From positions 1-62,720 of the forward strand of contig JALNXG010000012.1 of the NCBI GenBank assembly GCA_023230485.1: a DNA stretch of 62,720 nt, given 5' to 3'. Made by a program: the position numbers and the translations under genes. This DNA is from Melioribacteraceae bacterium. Its GTDB lineage: Bacteria > Bacteroidota > Ignavibacteria > Ignavibacteriales > Melioribacteraceae. Shown here one piece after another: positions 61,251 through 62,720 of this stretch (position 1 is the first letter of the stretch; every line of letters starts with the position of its first letter). The notes under the pieces are model-generated. The model had not been told where the DNA came from, searched no databases, and was given only the letters and a program-made list of their open reading frames with translations.

Positions 61251-62720
61251 CTAATCTATCGGATAAGCAGTTATCTGTTCGTCATAAATTGAGTAAATAT
61301 ATTTCTTATTAGGTGAAAGGAAATACTTTGATTTTTCATCCTCTTCTGCATTCCATCTTTTTTTCCCGGTATGAATATCTAAAGAGACTAAATCTTCATC
61401 AAGGCAATAAACAATTGAATTACTAAAAAGTTTAGGAATATAACTTACTTCTTTATTATCATAATCCCATTTAGTCTTCCATACTTCGCTGCCATCTTTA
61501 GTATTAAGCATTGCATAACCTTCAGGCGCAATTACTAATATATTATCATTACCATAAAAAACGTTAAGGCATTTTCTTGCCGATACACCGTAGTAGTTAC
61601 CCCAGCTTTTGTAAGTATTTGTTAATTCTGCGCCTTCTGCTTCTTGAAGAAAATCTGAAGCTCCGCTTGAACTAATTCCTCCGGTTGTTCGTGTTGTAGT
61701 CATTACCCAGCCACCACCCATATAAGTAGAGGTGGAAGTAGTCCGAGGAACGCTTCCAATCCAAGTTTCTTGAACTGCATAAGTTTCTTCAAATTCCATT
61801 TCACCAAGATCATTTTTTTCAAAATTATATTGCCAGTCGTATTTACCACCGTTCTTTCCAAGCTTAAGCGCATAAACATTCTGCTCATCAGCAAAGTATA
61901 TTCGATTAGCTTTTTCGTCATAGTAATTTTCGAGTGAGAATTGAGGTGTCTGAAGACTGGGATCAACTTCAGTATTTACTTTCCAAAGAATTTTACCTGT
62001 CGTTGCTTCGATTGCCATAAAACCAAAAGGATCTTCTGAAAACTTCTCTTTGATTTCCACATCATCTTTATCGAGATAAATATTATAATCTGTAATTCCA
62101 AACTTTGTATATAAAACACCATCAATTAATTTTAAATCAGCTACAAAACCAGCTTCCTTGAATAAAGTCCACAATATTTTACCAGTATCAAGATTAAAAC
62201 CGACAAGTTTTTCTTCGCCTGATAAGAAAACTAGATTATCATAATATGCTATTGGTGCAAGATTATCTATATGAGCATATCCATCACACAATTCAAAATA
62301 AGTAGCATAAACTACCGCTCCGGTTTTCTTATTAACTCTTATATAACCTTCCCCCGGTTCATCTCTAGTTTTTGGATTCATCATTGGTTCTTTGGCACGG
62401 ATTTCAAAAATCAGATCATCTTTATAAGAGAAATAATTATAATCAAATCCGATATTGCTATAACCCATCATATTATTAATTGCATCATAAGTATTTTGTG
62501 CTTTACCGACAGTAGCAACATTTAGAATAGTTCCGATAGTTGTAGTAATTGCCTTTGTTAATCCCCTTGTAAAATCTGAAAGTGCTGCTCCTGATAATAC
62601 AACAGGCGTTTTATAATTCACTTTACCCGTAACAGCATTTATACTCAAAAGATAAATATAAGTACCACTATCAGAGGACATAAGTCTTGCTCGGCTATAA
62701 GCGATAAGAATATTATCCCC
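61251..62720 (-). CDS. PQQ-binding-like beta-propeller protein, partial at the window edge
   Basis: The frame is open to the right edge (DNILIAYSRARLMSSDSGTY ...), so the ATG at 62681 is internal and the true start lies outside. The 489 visible codons form PQQ/BamB-type blades: INAVTGKVNYKTPV, RVNKKTGAVVYATYF, FNLDTGKILWTLFKE, IEATTGKILWKVNTE, NTKDGSEVWKTKWD and LDIHTGKKRWNAEED. These are structural blades, not proof of PQQ binding. An odd Thr/Ser/Gly-rich loop (SVPRTTSTSTYMGGGW) interrupts one blade. Cell location depends on the unseen N-terminus. Confidence 0.75.
   Translation of the reverse strand, partial: GDNILIAYSRARLMSSDSGTYIYLLSINAVTGKVNYKTPVVLSGAALSDFTRGLTKAITTTIGTILNVATVGKAQNTYDAINNMMGYSNIGFDYNYFSYKDDLIFEIRAKEPMMNPKTRDEPGEGYIRVNKKTGAVVYATYFELCDGYAHIDNLAPIAYYDNLVFLSGEEKLVGFNLDTGKILWTLFKEAGFVADLKLIDGVLYTKFGITDYNIYLDKDDVEIKEKFSEDPFGFMAIEATTGKILWKVNTEVDPSLQTPQFSLENYYDEKANRIYFADEQNVYALKLGKNGGKYDWQYNFEKNDLGEMEFEETYAVQETWIGSVPRTTSTSTYMGGGWVMTTTRTTGGISSSGASDFLQEAEGAELTNTYKSWGNYYGVSARKCLNVFYGNDNILVIAPEGYAMLNTKDGSEVWKTKWDYDNKEVSYIPKLFSNSIVYCLDEDLVSLDIHTGKKRWNAEEDEKSKYFLSPNKKYIYSIYDEQITAYPID

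Overview
The window is AT-rich bacterial chromosome and fits the Bacteroidota/Ignavibacteriota group, most likely Ignavibacteria. Four things point there: type IX secretion (T9SS) C-terminal sorting domains with a YPNPFNP-type start and a KK-LLLK end, a DUF4835/PorD-like protein, TonB receptors paired with a DUF4249 lipoprotein, and a Bacteroidota-type promoter (TTG-N20-TAATTTTG) ahead of the main metabolic operon. The placement is inferred from gene content; no rRNA lies in the window.

Layout. 0-3 kb: a cut-off gene start, a HEPN/MNT toxin-antitoxin pair whose HEPN gene carries a one-base frameshift, a two-RCK K+ channel and a small haem lipoprotein. 3.2-6.7 kb: an SDR, a serine-palmitoyltransferase-type enzyme and a GNAT protein, a candidate bacterial ceramide pathway. 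6.7-12.1 kb: a HEAT-cyclophilin fusion, PorD-like protein and two outer-membrane barrels. 12.1-20.1 kb: a six-gene operon with a palindromic operator joining an isocitrate-type dehydrogenase, an HD protein, a Lys4-type (homo)aconitase, an MmgE/PrpD protein, a CitD-CitE fusion and CitF. This is the most unusual metabolic unit. 20.2-27.8 kb: TonB receptor, DUF4249 and three tandem paralogous PEGA/propeller lipoproteins. 28-31 kb: a ZnuD-like receptor with its lipoprotein.

31.2-35.4 kb: tRNA-Ser(GCT), then a 2.2 kb island with an AbiE-type toxin-antitoxin pair, closed by a 75-bp duplicate of the tRNA 3' part and the displaced tRNA terminator; a NERD-helicase follows. 35.8-48.8 kb: an accessory stretch where a methyltransferase, an OmpA-FISUMP lipoprotein, a T9SS cargo protein and a wrecked ABC transporter lie between attC-like repeats (GTTRRRY/RYYYAAC boxes), all in minus orientation, interrupted by a PocR/Rcp1-type phosphorelay and a TauE-like permease. 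49-52.3 kb: T9SS cargo, including a sorting domain with almost no passenger. 52.4-61 kb: two membrane or soluble histidine kinases, a chemoreceptor and a broken CheB-CheR-PAS gene that has lost its methyltransferase core. 61.2 kb to the edge: a PQQ-type beta-propeller protein, cut by the window.

A recurring theme is gene decay. Both toxin-antitoxin toxins are frameshifted while their partners stay open. Two genes carry out-of-frame internal deletions. One permease has lost its ATG.
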